Made by a program: the position numbers and the translations under genes. Shown in pieces: positions 41,941 to 49,691 of a DNA stretch of 64,000 nt (its first letter is position 1; each line of letters starts with the position of its first letter). The notes under the pieces are model-generated. The model worked only from the letters and a program-made list of their open reading frames with translations, was not told the origin of the DNA and did no database searches. Source of the stretch: Sporosarcina jeotgali (lineage in GTDB: Bacteria > Bacillota > Bacilli > Bacillales_A > Planococcaceae); NCBI RefSeq assembly GCF_033304595.1, contig NZ_CP116341.1:2521001-2585000 (forward strand), in the 5' to 3' direction.

Positions 41941-42801
41941 TCACTCTGCAAGCGTCAGCAGCATCTCGCGAATGGTCTTACAAGCAACTGCTGTCGATGC
42001 ACCTGACGGATCGTATTGAGGGGATAATTCCACGACATCCGCGGCAACGATGTTTTCAAGTGTTTGAAGGTGTCCAATCGCTTCCAGCAATTCCCGATAC
42101 GTAATGCCGCCGGGCTCAGGCGTTCCGGTTCCAGGGAATGTGCCAGGATCCAGCACATCCAAGTCGATTGTGACATACACAGGGACGTCTTGCAGCGAGT
42201 TCACTACTTCAGGTAACGTCTCAAGTGTGAACTTTTCCAAGTGTGTATGCGTCTTTGCCCAGTCAAACTCACTTTTCAAGCCAGAGCGGATTCCGAACTG
42301 GAAGATCCGTCCGTCACCGAGAAAATCGTGGCAACGCCGGATGACGGATGCGTGTGATAGTGGCTCCCCCATATAGTCTTCACGCAAATCTGTATGTGCG
42401 TCAATGTGGATGACGTGCAGATTCGGGAATGTATCATAAGCCGCTCGGATGGAAGGCAAGCTGACTAAATGCTCTCCTCCTATCATGAGAAACTTCTTGC
42501 CATCCGCCAAGACTTGACCGCTGTACGTACCGATTTGCTGAAGGACCCGCTCTGTATTGCCAAATGGGAATTCCAAATCACCGTGGTCGAAAATACGAGC
42601 GTCCTCCAAGTCTTTCTCCAAATAAGGGGAATACGTCTCTAAGCCATAGGAGTCTGGACGAATGGCTTGACCCGCAAAACGAGTACCAGGCCGGAAGCTT
42701 GTAGTTCCGTCAAAAGGAGAACCGAATAATACGATTTCTGCCTCTTCGTACGCAGTTTCACAGCCTATGAATGCGTTCGTAGTCAATGCATTATTCTTCA
42801 C
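41941..42801 (-). CDS. speB: Agmatinase
   Basis: Hydrolyses agmatine to putrescine and urea. A 286-residue ureohydrolase with the binuclear manganese motifs IGGEHLVSL near 95-104, HIDAHTDLR near 121-129 and TIDLDVLDPGTFPGTGTPEP near 210-229. I start at the GTG at 42801, which has GGGAGG about 9 nt upstream; the longer frame upstream lies inside speE. It overlaps speE by 11 nt. Last gene of metK-speA-speD-speE-speB. Confidence 0.94.
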   Translation of the reverse strand: MKNNALTTNAFIGCETAYEEAEIVLFGSPFDGTTSFRPGTRFAGQAIRPDSYGLETYSPYLEKDLEDARIFDHGDLEFPFGNTERVLQQIGTYSGQVLADGKKFLMIGGEHLVSLPSIRAAYDTFPNLHVIHIDAHTDLREDYMGEPLSHASVIRRCHDFLGDGRIFQFGIRSGLKSEFDWAKTHTHLEKFTLETLPEVVNSLQDVPVYVTIDLDVLDPGTFPGTGTPEPGGITYRELLEAIGHLQTLENIVAADVVELSPQYDPSGASTAVACKTIREMLLTLAE

Positions 42802-43645
42802 TGTCAAGCGCCTCCCGTACATAACTCGGCAATGCAAATGCTCCGCGATGAAGGTCGGTATTGTAATACTTCGTCTTCAACCCAATTGCGTTCCACACGT
42901 CTGCATCTGCATCTTTTAACGGATCGAGTGACTTCGACGCAAATCCGAACAGCCAGTGGCCGGATGGGTACGTTGGCATATGGTATTGATAGACTTGTGC
43001 GATTGGGAAGATTTTTTTAATCTTTGTGCGCGCTTTCTTCATGTTCTCCGCATACTCCGAGAAATACGGTGACTCGTGCTGATTAATCAAGATTCCTTTG
43101 TCATTCAACACGCGATAGCATTCCTTGTAAAACGCAGTTGTGAACAACCCTTCGCCTACTGAAACCGGGTCCGTAGAATCCACGAGAATCAAGTCAAAAG
43201 AAGCGTCCGGTGCATTTTGTACATACGCAAGTCCGTCACCGAAAGCGAGTTCCATGCGCGGGTCTTCTTCTACACCTGCTGCTGTAATCGGCAAGTATTG
43301 CTGGCACAGACGGAATACTTGCTCATCTATTTCAGCAAGCACAACTTGTTCCACACCTGGATAGCGCAATACTTCACGCGCAGTTCCTCCATCCCCTCCA
43401 CCGATCACGAGGACTTTCTTAATATCCGGATTCGTTGCGAAAGCCGGGTGGACAATCATGTCATGGTAGATGAATTCGTCTTTTTCGTTGACCATCATCA
43501 AGCCATCTAGCGTGAAAAACGTACCGAATTCTTTGCCTTCATAAAAATCGATTTGCTGGAACGGTGATTTTTCGCTGTGCAAGTGTTTTTCATATCCGAC
43601 AGAAAACTTGCAGTCCTCACTCCATTGTTCTGTATACCAGCTCAT
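42791..43645 (-). CDS. speE: Spermidine synthase
   Basis: Transfers aminopropyl from decarboxylated SAM to putrescine. At 284 residues it is the normal bacterial size. FYEGKEFGTFFTLDGLMMVNE lies near 34-54 in two blocks, the cofactor loop VLVIGGGDGGTAREVLRY near 81-98, and ILVDSTDPV near 154 containing catalytic Asp residues. It overlaps speD by 4 nt (ATGA), so their products are made together, which makes sense because SpeD supplies its substrate. Confidence 0.96.
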   Translation of the reverse strand: MSWYTEQWSEDCKFSVGYEKHLHSEKSPFQQIDFYEGKEFGTFFTLDGLMMVNEKDEFIYHDMIVHPAFATNPDIKKVLVIGGGDGGTAREVLRYPGVEQVVLAEIDEQVFRLCQQYLPITAAGVEEDPRMELAFGDGLAYVQNAPDASFDLILVDSTDPVSVGEGLFTTAFYKECYRVLNDKGILINQHESPYFSEYAENMKKARTKIKKIFPIAQVYQYHMPTYPSGHWLFGFASKSLDPLKDADADVWNAIGLKTKYYNTDLHRGAFALPSYVREALDSEE

Positions 43646-44076
43646 GCGTTTGCACCTGCCAGTACGGGTTTCACAGTCACTTCTTCAATTTCTTTTTCTG
43701 CAAACTGACGGATCTTTTCGACCATGCCACGCGGCACTTCGAATGATTCAACTTTTTTCGCTTGCAGCTTTTCAGCTAAATAATCTGCCGCTTTCCAAGG
43801 GCTTACAGAATCACCGCATGTGTAAACATCTACAGAAGCAAAACCGTATTCAGGCCACGTGTGAATCGTCAAGTGAGATTCCGCGATGATCACAGCACCA
43901 GACACACCATACGGATTAAAATGATGGAACACCGATTCAACGATGGTAGCACCTGAATAATCTGCAGCCTCTTTCATGAACTGCTCAATCACTTTGTTGT
44001 TCTCTATAATTTCACTCGGGCACCCATAATATTCAATCAACACGTGGCGTCCAAGCGCCGATAATTCTAAACTCAT
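43642..44076 (-). CDS. speD: S-adenosylmethionine decarboxylase proenzyme
   Basis: Makes decarboxylated SAM for spermidine synthesis. The 144-residue length is the short class 1B form. The self-cleavage site is E-S in IIAESHLTIHTWPE near 62-76, where the serine becomes the pyruvoyl group. YGFASVDVYTCGD follows with the conserved Cys. The C-terminus after about 125 is a charged tail. Two nt separate it from speA and 4 nt overlap links it to speE. It consumes the SAM made by MetK of the same operon. Confidence 0.96.
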   Translation of the reverse strand: MSLELSALGRHVLIEYYGCPSEIIENNKVIEQFMKEAADYSGATIVESVFHHFNPYGVSGAVIIAESHLTIHTWPEYGFASVDVYTCGDSVSPWKAADYLAEKLQAKKVESFEVPRGMVEKIRQFAEKEIEEVTVKPVLAGANA

Positions 44077-44078
44077 CG

Positions 44079-45569
44079 TTAATATCCCCCTTTTACGACA
44101 GTCACGCTGCCTGTTTGTTTTGACTCTGCTAACACACTTCCAAATGCTTGCTCATAGTAAGCATAATGCTGAACCACTTCACACGTAATCCGTTCCCCGG
44201 GAATGACCAATGGAATCCCTGGCGGATAAATCATCAACGTATCTGCACTGATCCGTCCGATGGCCTCATCTATCGCAACCGACTCTTGTTCAGCGTAAAA
44301 CGCATCCCGCGGTGTCATTGCAAGTTCATTGACTGAATCCACAACGGTCCATGCAGAGTGGAGAACGTTTGGCTTTGTACACGTTCGTTCGATATCCAGC
44401 AGAGCTGCTGTAAGACGGCCAATCGTGACTTCCGTATCCGGCGGTGTAATCACCGCCATCACTACATACCCTTCCGCAAGCTCCATCTGAATGCCGTACT
44501 GTTGTTTTAATAGTGAATAAACTTCGAAACCAGTCAGCCCGAGTCCATTCACTCGGATCACTAACTTCGTCCAGTCATGTGACTGAAGAAAGCGCGTGGT
44601 GACATCTTCATTTTTCAATACTTCATAATGACCGCCCGATTCGATTGTTTCGATTGCCGCTTCGACAATCGGCTTCAATCGCTGGAACGCATCTGTTCCA
44701 TGAAGGACAAGTTCTCTGCGGGCTGCGTCCAAGGAGCTCATCAGCAGGTAGTTGGCGCTTGTCGTTTGCAGCATGCCGGTCACTTTCCGTACTTTATCTG
44801 CAGAAACTCGATCGCCTTGAAGCAATAAAAGCGAACTTTGCGTAAGTGATCCACCCGTTTTATGCATACTCGTTGTAACAAGATCTGCGCCTGCTTGTAG
44901 AGGATCGATCAGTTCATTTAACACTTTTAAATGTGCCCCGTGTGCAGCATCAACAAGTACTGTAACGTCATTTGCATGAGCCAGTTCACAAATCATCTTT
45001 AAATCCGTCATCGTTCCAAAGTATGTCGGATACGTAATGAGCAATGTTTTTGTCTCTGGATGTTCATGCAATGCTTGCACGACACTTCCAACCGAAACAC
45101 CATGTGAGATCCCGAAATGGTCATCCACTTCAGGTTGCATGAATGCAGGAATAACACCACTTATAATCATTCCGTCGATGACTGATTTATGACAGTTGCG
45201 CGGTACTAGTAGGGTTTCACCTGGTTTACACGTTGCTAGAATCATTGCGTGGATGCCAACCGTTGTGCCATTGACTAGAAAAAACGCATGATCGGCTCCA
45301 AAACTTTGTGCCGCTAACTCTTGTGCATCTTTGATCACCGATTTCGGATGGCTTAACAAATCCAGCTCCGCCATCGAATTGACGTCCATTTTAAGCGCTT
45401 GTTCTCCGATTGCATCCCGAAACGGCGTATTCAATGCACCCATTTTGTGCCCGGGGACATCAAAGGAAACCGTTTCTGAGTTCGCATATCGAACGAGTGC
45501 ATCGAATAACGGCGCATCCGTTTGGTGAGGGGTTTTTGTTGGAACTGTCGTCTCTTTGACGATGTTCAT
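44079..45569 (-). CDS. speA: Arginine decarboxylase (Orn/Lys/Arg family)
   Basis: PLP-dependent decarboxylase of 496 residues, fold type I, similar in size to B. subtilis SpeA. FDVPGHKMGAL near 37-47, the nucleotide-like FLVNGTTVGIHAMILATC near 96-113, LVDAAHGAHL near 208 and the PLP lysine in TSMHKTGGSLTQSS near 233-246. The start overlaps the metK stop (TGATG). Product is agmatine, used by SpeB; this makes arginine the sole carbon source of putrescine here. Lysine or ornithine specificity cannot be excluded from sequence alone. Confidence 0.93.
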   Translation of the reverse strand: MNIVKETTVPTKTPHQTDAPLFDALVRYANSETVSFDVPGHKMGALNTPFRDAIGEQALKMDVNSMAELDLLSHPKSVIKDAQELAAQSFGADHAFFLVNGTTVGIHAMILATCKPGETLLVPRNCHKSVIDGMIISGVIPAFMQPEVDDHFGISHGVSVGSVVQALHEHPETKTLLITYPTYFGTMTDLKMICELAHANDVTVLVDAAHGAHLKVLNELIDPLQAGADLVTTSMHKTGGSLTQSSLLLLQGDRVSADKVRKVTGMLQTTSANYLLMSSLDAARRELVLHGTDAFQRLKPIVEAAIETIESGGHYEVLKNEDVTTRFLQSHDWTKLVIRVNGLGLTGFEVYSLLKQQYGIQMELAEGYVVMAVITPPDTEVTIGRLTAALLDIERTCTKPNVLHSAWTVVDSVNELAMTPRDAFYAEQESVAIDEAIGRISADTLMIYPPGIPLVIPGERITCEVVQHYAYYEQAFGSVLAESKQTGSVTVVKGGY

Positions 45570-46750
45570 CAGCAGCCGGCTCCGACAGTGTCATAAACAG
45601 ATTGCGTTAATGCATCGACTTTGTCTGTACGCTCCCATGGCAAATCCAGTTCCGTACGGCCAAAATGTCCGTAAGCAGCTGTCGCTTGATAGCGGGGAGT
45701 CCGTAAATCGAGCATGTCAATAATTCCTGCCGGCGTCAGGTTGAAGACTTCACGTATAGCACGAAGCAATTGCTCGTCTGCTGCCTTCCCTGTCCCGAAC
45801 GTATCAATCGCAATACTGATTGGCTCACTGACTCCAATTGCGTAAGACAGCTGAATTTCACACTTCTTCGCGAGCCCTGCAGCAACAATATTTTTTGCGA
45901 CATATCGTGCAGCGTATGCCGCGGAACGGTCGACTTTCGTGCAGTCTTTTCCAGAAAACGCTCCTCCGCCGTGACGAGCTGCGCCGCCGTATGTGTCAAC
46001 GATGATTTTCCGTCCTGTTAACCCTGCATCTCCATGAGGACCGCCTGTTACAAATCGGCCTGTTGGATTAATGAGCACGCGGTATTGTCCTTGCAAGTTG
46101 AATTCCTCGACCGTGCTGAAGATGATTTCCTCTCTCACATACGCTTCGAATGCTTCTTTGTCAAAATCTCCATCGTGCTGGATGGACATTAAAATCGTAT
46201 CGATCTTTGGCGTTTCTTTCGATGTATAGTCAATGGTTACTTGGGATTTCATATCCGGACGTGCCCAGCGGAACTGTCCGTTTTTTCGGAGGACAGACGC
46301 TTTCTTCACAAGCGCATGTGCGAGTTGAATCGGTAACGGCATGAATCCTGCTGTTTCATCCGTAGCAAACCCAAACATCAAGCCTTGGTCTCCTGCACCG
46401 ATTTCTTTCGTATCACTTGAAGTATCTACGCCCATTGCAATATCCGGTGATTGTGTATGAACGAGAACTTGCACGTTGCATGAAGAGCCATCGATACCTA
46501 ATTCATCATTCGTATACCCTATGTCAATCAGCGTTTGACGGGCGATTTTTTCAATATCCAACTCCGCTCCTGTTGTGATCTCTCCGCCAACAATTACGGT
46601 GTTCGTTGTCGTGAACACTTCACATGCAACCCGCGAAAATGGGTCCTGTGCGAGTGCTGCATCCAAAACTGCATCTGAAATTTGGTCTGCAATTTTGTCC
46701 GGATGTCCTTCTGACACTGACTCTGAAGTAAATAAAATCTTTTCAACCAA
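45569..46750 (-). CDS. metK: S-adenosylmethionine synthetase
   Basis: Makes SAM from methionine and ATP. A 393-residue enzyme with [20 protein letters not shown] near 7-26, the phosphate loop [15 protein letters not shown] near 118-132, and [20 protein letters not shown] in the middle. The start has AAGGAGCGG upstream. First gene of a five-gene operon leading to spermidine, an arrangement unlike B. subtilis, where metK stands apart from the spe genes. Preceded by a structured leader with a terminator. Confidence 0.97.
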   Translation of the reverse strand: MVEKILFTSESVSEGHPDKIADQISDAVLDAALAQDPFSRVACEVFTTTNTVIVGGEITTGAELDIEKIARQTLIDIGYTNDELGIDGSSCNVQVLVHTQSPDIAMGVDTSSDTKEIGAGDQGLMFGFATDETAGFMPLPIQLAHALVKKASVLRKNGQFRWARPDMKSQVTIDYTSKETPKIDTILMSIQHDGDFDKEAFEAYVREEIIFSTVEEFNLQGQYRVLINPTGRFVTGGPHGDAGLTGRKIIVDTYGGAARHGGGAFSGKDCTKVDRSAAYAARYVAKNIVAAGLAKKCEIQLSYAIGVSEPISIAIDTFGTGKAADEQLLRAIREVFNLTPAGIIDMLDLRTPRYQATAAYGHFGRTELDLPWERTDKVDALTQSVYDTVGAGC

Positions 46751-46789
46751 TTAAATCCGCTCCTTACAAAAAATGTGTTTTGGAGCACA

Positions 46790-46821
46790 AAAAAAGCTCT
46801 CCTACAACCTAAGGAAAGCTT
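46790..46821 (-). terminator. Attenuator terminator in the metK leader
   Basis: On the minus strand AAGCTTTCCT pairs with AGGAGAGCTT (one G-U) around an 8-nt loop, followed by seven T residues. It lies between the structured leader and the metK ribosome site. Confidence 0.88.
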
Positions 46822-46845
46822 CGATCTGCATCAGCTGCTTATCCT

Positions 46846-46964
46846 CTTATTGTTCACAGTTCCATGACGAAACTGCGCTCAGGTTGGGCGCCCTATCCAG
46901 AAAAAATCACTGAATGGGTTTGCCACCGCATCGTCGACCCCTCGTCTCCGCGGCTACTAATAAG
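46846..46964 (-). promoter_or_regulatory. Structured metK leader, candidate SAM-I-clan riboswitch variant
   Basis: On the minus strand a 119-nt region folds by eye into a four-way junction. P1 is CTTATT with AATAAG (46964-46959 and 46851-46846). P2 is CCGC with GCGG around a 20-nt loop. P3 is GGC-AAA-CCC with GGG-C-GCC (46924-46916 and 46893-46887), extended by ATTCAG/CTGGAT. P4 is CAGTTTC with GGAACTG (46875-46857). The layout and the asymmetric A-rich loop in P3 resemble SAM-I, but the S-box sequences GAGGGA-CTGGCCC and GGTGCTAATTCC are absent. A terminator follows. SAM is the likely ligand (inference). Confidence 0.6.
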
Positions 46965-46989
46965 AATGACTTTATTCATGCTGAAAACA

Positions 46990-47018
46990 ATAGTAAAGGA
47001 TTGTGTTTTTCATGTCAA
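46990..47018 (-). promoter_or_regulatory. Sigma-A promoter of the metK-spe operon
   Basis: On the minus strand TTGACA (47018-47013), 17 nt, TACTAT (46995-46990): near-consensus, about 25 nt before the structured leader. Confidence 0.75.
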
Positions 47019-47096
47019 TATATTTTCAAAATTTAATTGAATGAAAATTAAAATGGTTAAATAGTGTTATGAATTTATATATGAAATATGTCCAAT

Positions 47097-47195
47097 TATG
47101 CTGGGCAAGAATCAAGATTCCATCATTGGCAGGCTGTGTACCAAGGTATTCTTGCCACCATGCAAGATGTTTAAGGTACACTAAATTCCAGCATA
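47097..47195. repeat. Nested, interleaved inverted repeats of unknown nature
   Basis: Three perfect complementary pairs occur in 99 nt: TATGCTGG/CCAGCATA (47097-47104 and 47188-47195), GCAAGAAT/ATTCTTGC (47105-47112 and 47148-47155), and GTGTACC/GGTACAC (47136-47142 and 47175-47181). The second and third interleave, so an RNA could form a pseudoknot inside a closing stem. It could be a non-coding RNA, a decayed mobile element or a repeat. No terminator adjoins it. Confidence 0.5.
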
Positions 47196-47261
47196 CTTGC
47201 AGAGATTTTGTAATGGACAGCATTATTATCGAACTTTTACGTACATCCGTTTCAAAGTTGT

Positions 47262-47705
47262 TTAATCTTTAATAAAAAAAGTAAACCCCATTGCAGTGAC
47301 GACACCAAAAACCAGCGACCATAGTGCGATACTGACTGTCATCCAAATGATCGTGTTCCGTTTGGATGCGCCGAAAAGAAGCGCAAAAAAAGCTGCAATG
47401 TGTGTACCGATTAGAATCGGCCCGGCTAATGCGAGTCCCGCCACTCCGTATTTATCCATAATCTTTCTGCCGCGAAGCTGACGTTTCGATTCCCCCTCCG
47501 CGTCTTCACCTTTTCGTCTTCTATACCATTGTTCAATTCGCTGGTACAAAAAGATCAGCAGCACTACGGTCAGCATATTCCCTGCAAACGCTAAAAGAAT
47601 TACCCAAAACGGAGACAATCCTCTTACGATTCCAACAGGAATGACAATTGCAATTTCCAGTGCGGGTACAGCTGCTCCTAAAAATACAAGTATGTACTCA
47701 ATCAT
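47262..47705 (-). CDS. Small multidrug export protein family (Sm_multidrug_ex)
   Basis: A 147-residue membrane protein with about four helices. AAVPALEIAIVIPVGIVRG near 11-29 and KYGVAGLALAGPILIGTHIA near 85-104 are the conserved halves of the Sm_multidrug_ex (COG2426) family; the two halves look like inverted membrane repeats as in DedA-type proteins. The loop between (about 55-82) is highly charged. The family name reflects an old annotation and transport of drugs is not shown. AAGGAGAAAAA precedes the ATG. Confidence 0.82.
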   Translation of the reverse strand: MIEYILVFLGAAVPALEIAIVIPVGIVRGLSPFWVILLAFAGNMLTVVLLIFLYQRIEQWYRRRKGEDAEGESKRQLRGRKIMDKYGVAGLALAGPILIGTHIAAFFALLFGASKRNTIIWMTVSIALWSLVFGVVTAMGFTFFIKD

Positions 47706-47769
47706 TTTTTCTCCTTTCTGTCATGCAAATCTTATTTTTTTCGTTCGATTCTTTGGTCGAATCGTCTAT

Positions 47770-47928
47770 CAGCATCACTTCAAGGCCGAGAACTGTTTTC
47801 CCTGAACCCGGAGGAGCCACTAAGTGAAGATGTTTGTTTTTTTAATGGGTATCCAACTCCTCTAGGATTCGCGCCTGATAGGATCGCCACGGATGGCAAA
47901 AGATTATGTTTTCGTCAAATACATTCAT
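47770..47928 (-). pseudogene. Remnant of a DEAD/DEAH-type helicase gene (5' end)
   Basis: On the minus strand, GAGGAGG and an ATG at 47928 start a frame reading MNVFDENIIF, HPWRSYQARILEELDTH, then TAA (47844-47842), then KNKHLHLVAPPGSGKTVLGL and EVM. The APPGSGKT P-loop after a Q-motif-like YQARILEEL is the beginning of a superfamily-2 helicase. After EVM the similarity ends, about 60 codons in, and the next gene follows. An in-frame stop plus loss of the rest show it is dead. Confidence 0.75.
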
Positions 47929-48013
47929 AAATTTGCCTCCTCTCCATTTACACTATCCTTAGTTATTATACGGAATCTTGCTATGAATAGTTTCAGCAAT
48001 GTGTCCTGTTCCA

Positions 48014-48048
48014 TAAGGAAAACCAGCTCCCTTCCTAGAAGCTGGTTT
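48014..48048 (-). terminator. Terminator of the formamidase gene
   Basis: AAACCAGCT pairs with AGCTGGTTT (48020-48028 and 48040-48048) just after the formamidase stop. The T-tract is short (TTTTCC). Confidence 0.65.
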
Positions 48049-48058
48049 CGTTCCCTAT

Positions 48059-48967
48059 CTATTCAGCTAAAAGTGCGGCACCGTAAGTTTCCAAGATGTA
48101 ACGCGGAACAAAGAACCGGACGGTGACAAGGGGATCGACAACTTGACTCACTTGAACCTGCCCTACTGCGCTCAGCAGCATGGTCACTTCAGATAAACTG
48201 AGTTTGGTTCTTGCTGCCAATAAATCTGCTGTCTCTTCGACTGCAATCTTTACCGCTTCGTCCAATGTTTCCGCCGAAACTAAGAACGTGAATCCTTTTT
48301 CATTTTCAAGCAACGGATGATTAAGCGGCGTGTTTTTAATGACCTCCAGCGTGACGACAGCACTGCCCGGCACTTCAATTCCAGAAACACCGACTTCTCC
48401 ATCTCCCATTGCCGCATGGAAGTCTCCTAGTGCAAACAGCGCACCTTCAGCGAAAACCGGGAAGTACAGGACGGCCCCTTCTGTGATCAGCTTCGTGTCC
48501 ATATTCCCCCCATGCGTACCCGGAGTTCCGCACGAAATCGGTTCCCCTTCCGGAGCAACACCAATAACGCCAATCATCGGATTTAGCGGAATGGACAGCC
48601 GATTGTTAAATTTAGCAACACCGTTTTCGATTGGAATGATTTTAGATTCAAGCTCTGTTAGACGGTGCCCCATTACACCAAGATCCGGCCCTGTTGCCAT
48701 AACGCCTTGGTCGCCAATGTTCAGCTTTTGGATGGTCACTTTCAAGACATCGCCAGCAGATGCGCCATTCACAAAAATGGGACCGGTTGCAGGATTAATG
48801 GCATCCCAGTCAATCCCGCTAATTTTCGTATCTGCTGACTGGACTTGGTTTTTAAAGCAGTCATATGTTTCAATTTCAATGGTTGTTCCGGAATCGATTC
48901 TCTTTACTGGCGGATGTGTTTTACTGAATGCGTAGATGACATCCTGGCACGACAATGTTTCGGTCAC
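48059..48967 (-). CDS. Acetamidase/formamidase family protein
   Basis: A 302-residue hydrolase of the FmdA/AmdA family, which releases ammonia from formamide or short amides. Motifs: TGPIFVNGASAGDVLKV near 60-76, CGTPGTHGGNMDTKLI near 146-161, and the metal/substrate segment LGDFHAAMGDGEVGVSGIEV near 182-201. The size is that of the Bacillus-type short enzyme. It could provide ammonia, of interest beside the ammonia-dependent enzymes of this genome. Monocistronic, upstream of a convergently distant regulator; regulation not visible. Confidence 0.88.
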   Translation of the reverse strand: MTETLSCQDVIYAFSKTHPPVKRIDSGTTIEIETYDCFKNQVQSADTKISGIDWDAINPATGPIFVNGASAGDVLKVTIQKLNIGDQGVMATGPDLGVMGHRLTELESKIIPIENGVAKFNNRLSIPLNPMIGVIGVAPEGEPISCGTPGTHGGNMDTKLITEGAVLYFPVFAEGALFALGDFHAAMGDGEVGVSGIEVPGSAVVTLEVIKNTPLNHPLLENEKGFTFLVSAETLDEAVKIAVEETADLLAARTKLSLSEVTMLLSAVGQVQVSQVVDPLVTVRFFVPRYILETYGAALLAE

Positions 48968-49048
48968 TATTCATCATCCTTCCGTTAGGTTTCATCCATT
49001 CTAGCAAAAGAGTCGGATAATTACACTTAGTAACCTTTTCTTATTGTG

Positions 49049-49585
49049 TTATATACCTGAACTAACACATAAGAACCGTGTTTCGTGTTCTCCATAGTTA
49101 AACCAATAATGCGGTCGTGCAGAAACATACATGATCCTTTCACCTGGCAGGAGCTCATGATCGATTCCCTCAATCTGAACGGTAAGTTTACCTTCAAGCA
49201 CAAAAACGAACTCTTGACCTGCATGAACAATCGGACTTCCTTCCGTTTCACCCGGCTGCAGAGTGATAAGCATTGGAATGAAGTCTTTATTTACTAGATT
49301 GGTACCTAAATCTTCGTAAAAAATCCCGCTTTTTCTTCCTCTATTTTTAGTGATGTCAGAAGATGGCACCTCTCTTGCTTCTTGATTTTCTTCAAAAAAG
49401 CGGCTCGGGCTAACTTCAAGCGCAACCGCTATTTTTTTTATGGACTCAAGAGTAGCCGAAGATTTCCCTCTTTCCAATTGTGATAAAAAGCTGATTGAAT
49501 ACCCTGTTGATTCTGCTACATTCTTTAATGTCATTGCCTTTTCAATTCTTACTTTTTTAATTTCTTGTCCGATTTCCGTTGTCAT
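49049..49585 (-). CDS. XRE-cupin transcriptional regulator
   Basis: A 178-residue regulator. The N-terminal HTH_3 domain (about 5-62) includes AMTLKNVAESTGYSISFLSQ and LERGKSSATLESIKKIA. The C-terminal cupin (about 105-175) includes HAGQEFVFVLEGKLTVQIEG and a second cupin strand GERIMYVSARPHYWFNYG. Such proteins (PuuR/SutR type) sense small metabolites through the cupin. It is divergent from the MHS transporter gene, and a perfect 21-bp palindrome lies between them just behind the transporter's -10, so it most likely represses the transporter operon. Confidence 0.9.
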   Translation of the reverse strand: MTTEIGQEIKKVRIEKAMTLKNVAESTGYSISFLSQLERGKSSATLESIKKIAVALEVSPSRFFEENQEAREVPSSDITKNRGRKSGIFYEDLGTNLVNKDFIPMLITLQPGETEGSPIVHAGQEFVFVLEGKLTVQIEGIDHELLPGERIMYVSARPHYWFNYGEHETRFLCVSSGI

Positions 49586-49609
49586 TTGAAAGCGCTCCCA
49601 AAGTTTGTA

Positions 49610-49638
49610 TTGACAGAATAATATCTTAACTCTATCAT
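49610..49638 (+). promoter_or_regulatory. Promoter of the MHS transporter operon
   Basis: TTGACA (49610-49615), 17 nt, TATCAT (49633-49638). Near-consensus sigma-A promoter directed at the transporter. Confidence 0.75.
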
Positions 49639-49650
49639 ATTGGCAAGGGG

Positions 49651-49671
49651 AATTGAAGTGTCACTTCAATT
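49651..49671. promoter_or_regulatory. Perfect palindromic operator
   Basis: AATTGAAGTG, one T, CACTTCAATT: a 10-1-10 dyad from about +6 to +27 relative to the predicted transcript start. The likely binding site of the divergent XRE-cupin regulator. Confidence 0.7.
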
Positions 49672-49691
49672 ATTAAAAAGGGGGAACATGT

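Noticed and set aside
46846..46964. Canonical S-box (SAM-I) before metK
   Set aside because: Expected from B. subtilis, but the GAGGGA-CTGGCCC and GGTGCTAATTCC core is missing, so only a variant or another class can be claimed.
47026..47272. Two short frames, one on each strand, over the interleaved inverted repeats
   Set aside because: No start with a ribosome site and the composition follows from the repeats; treated as a structured repeat instead of a gene.
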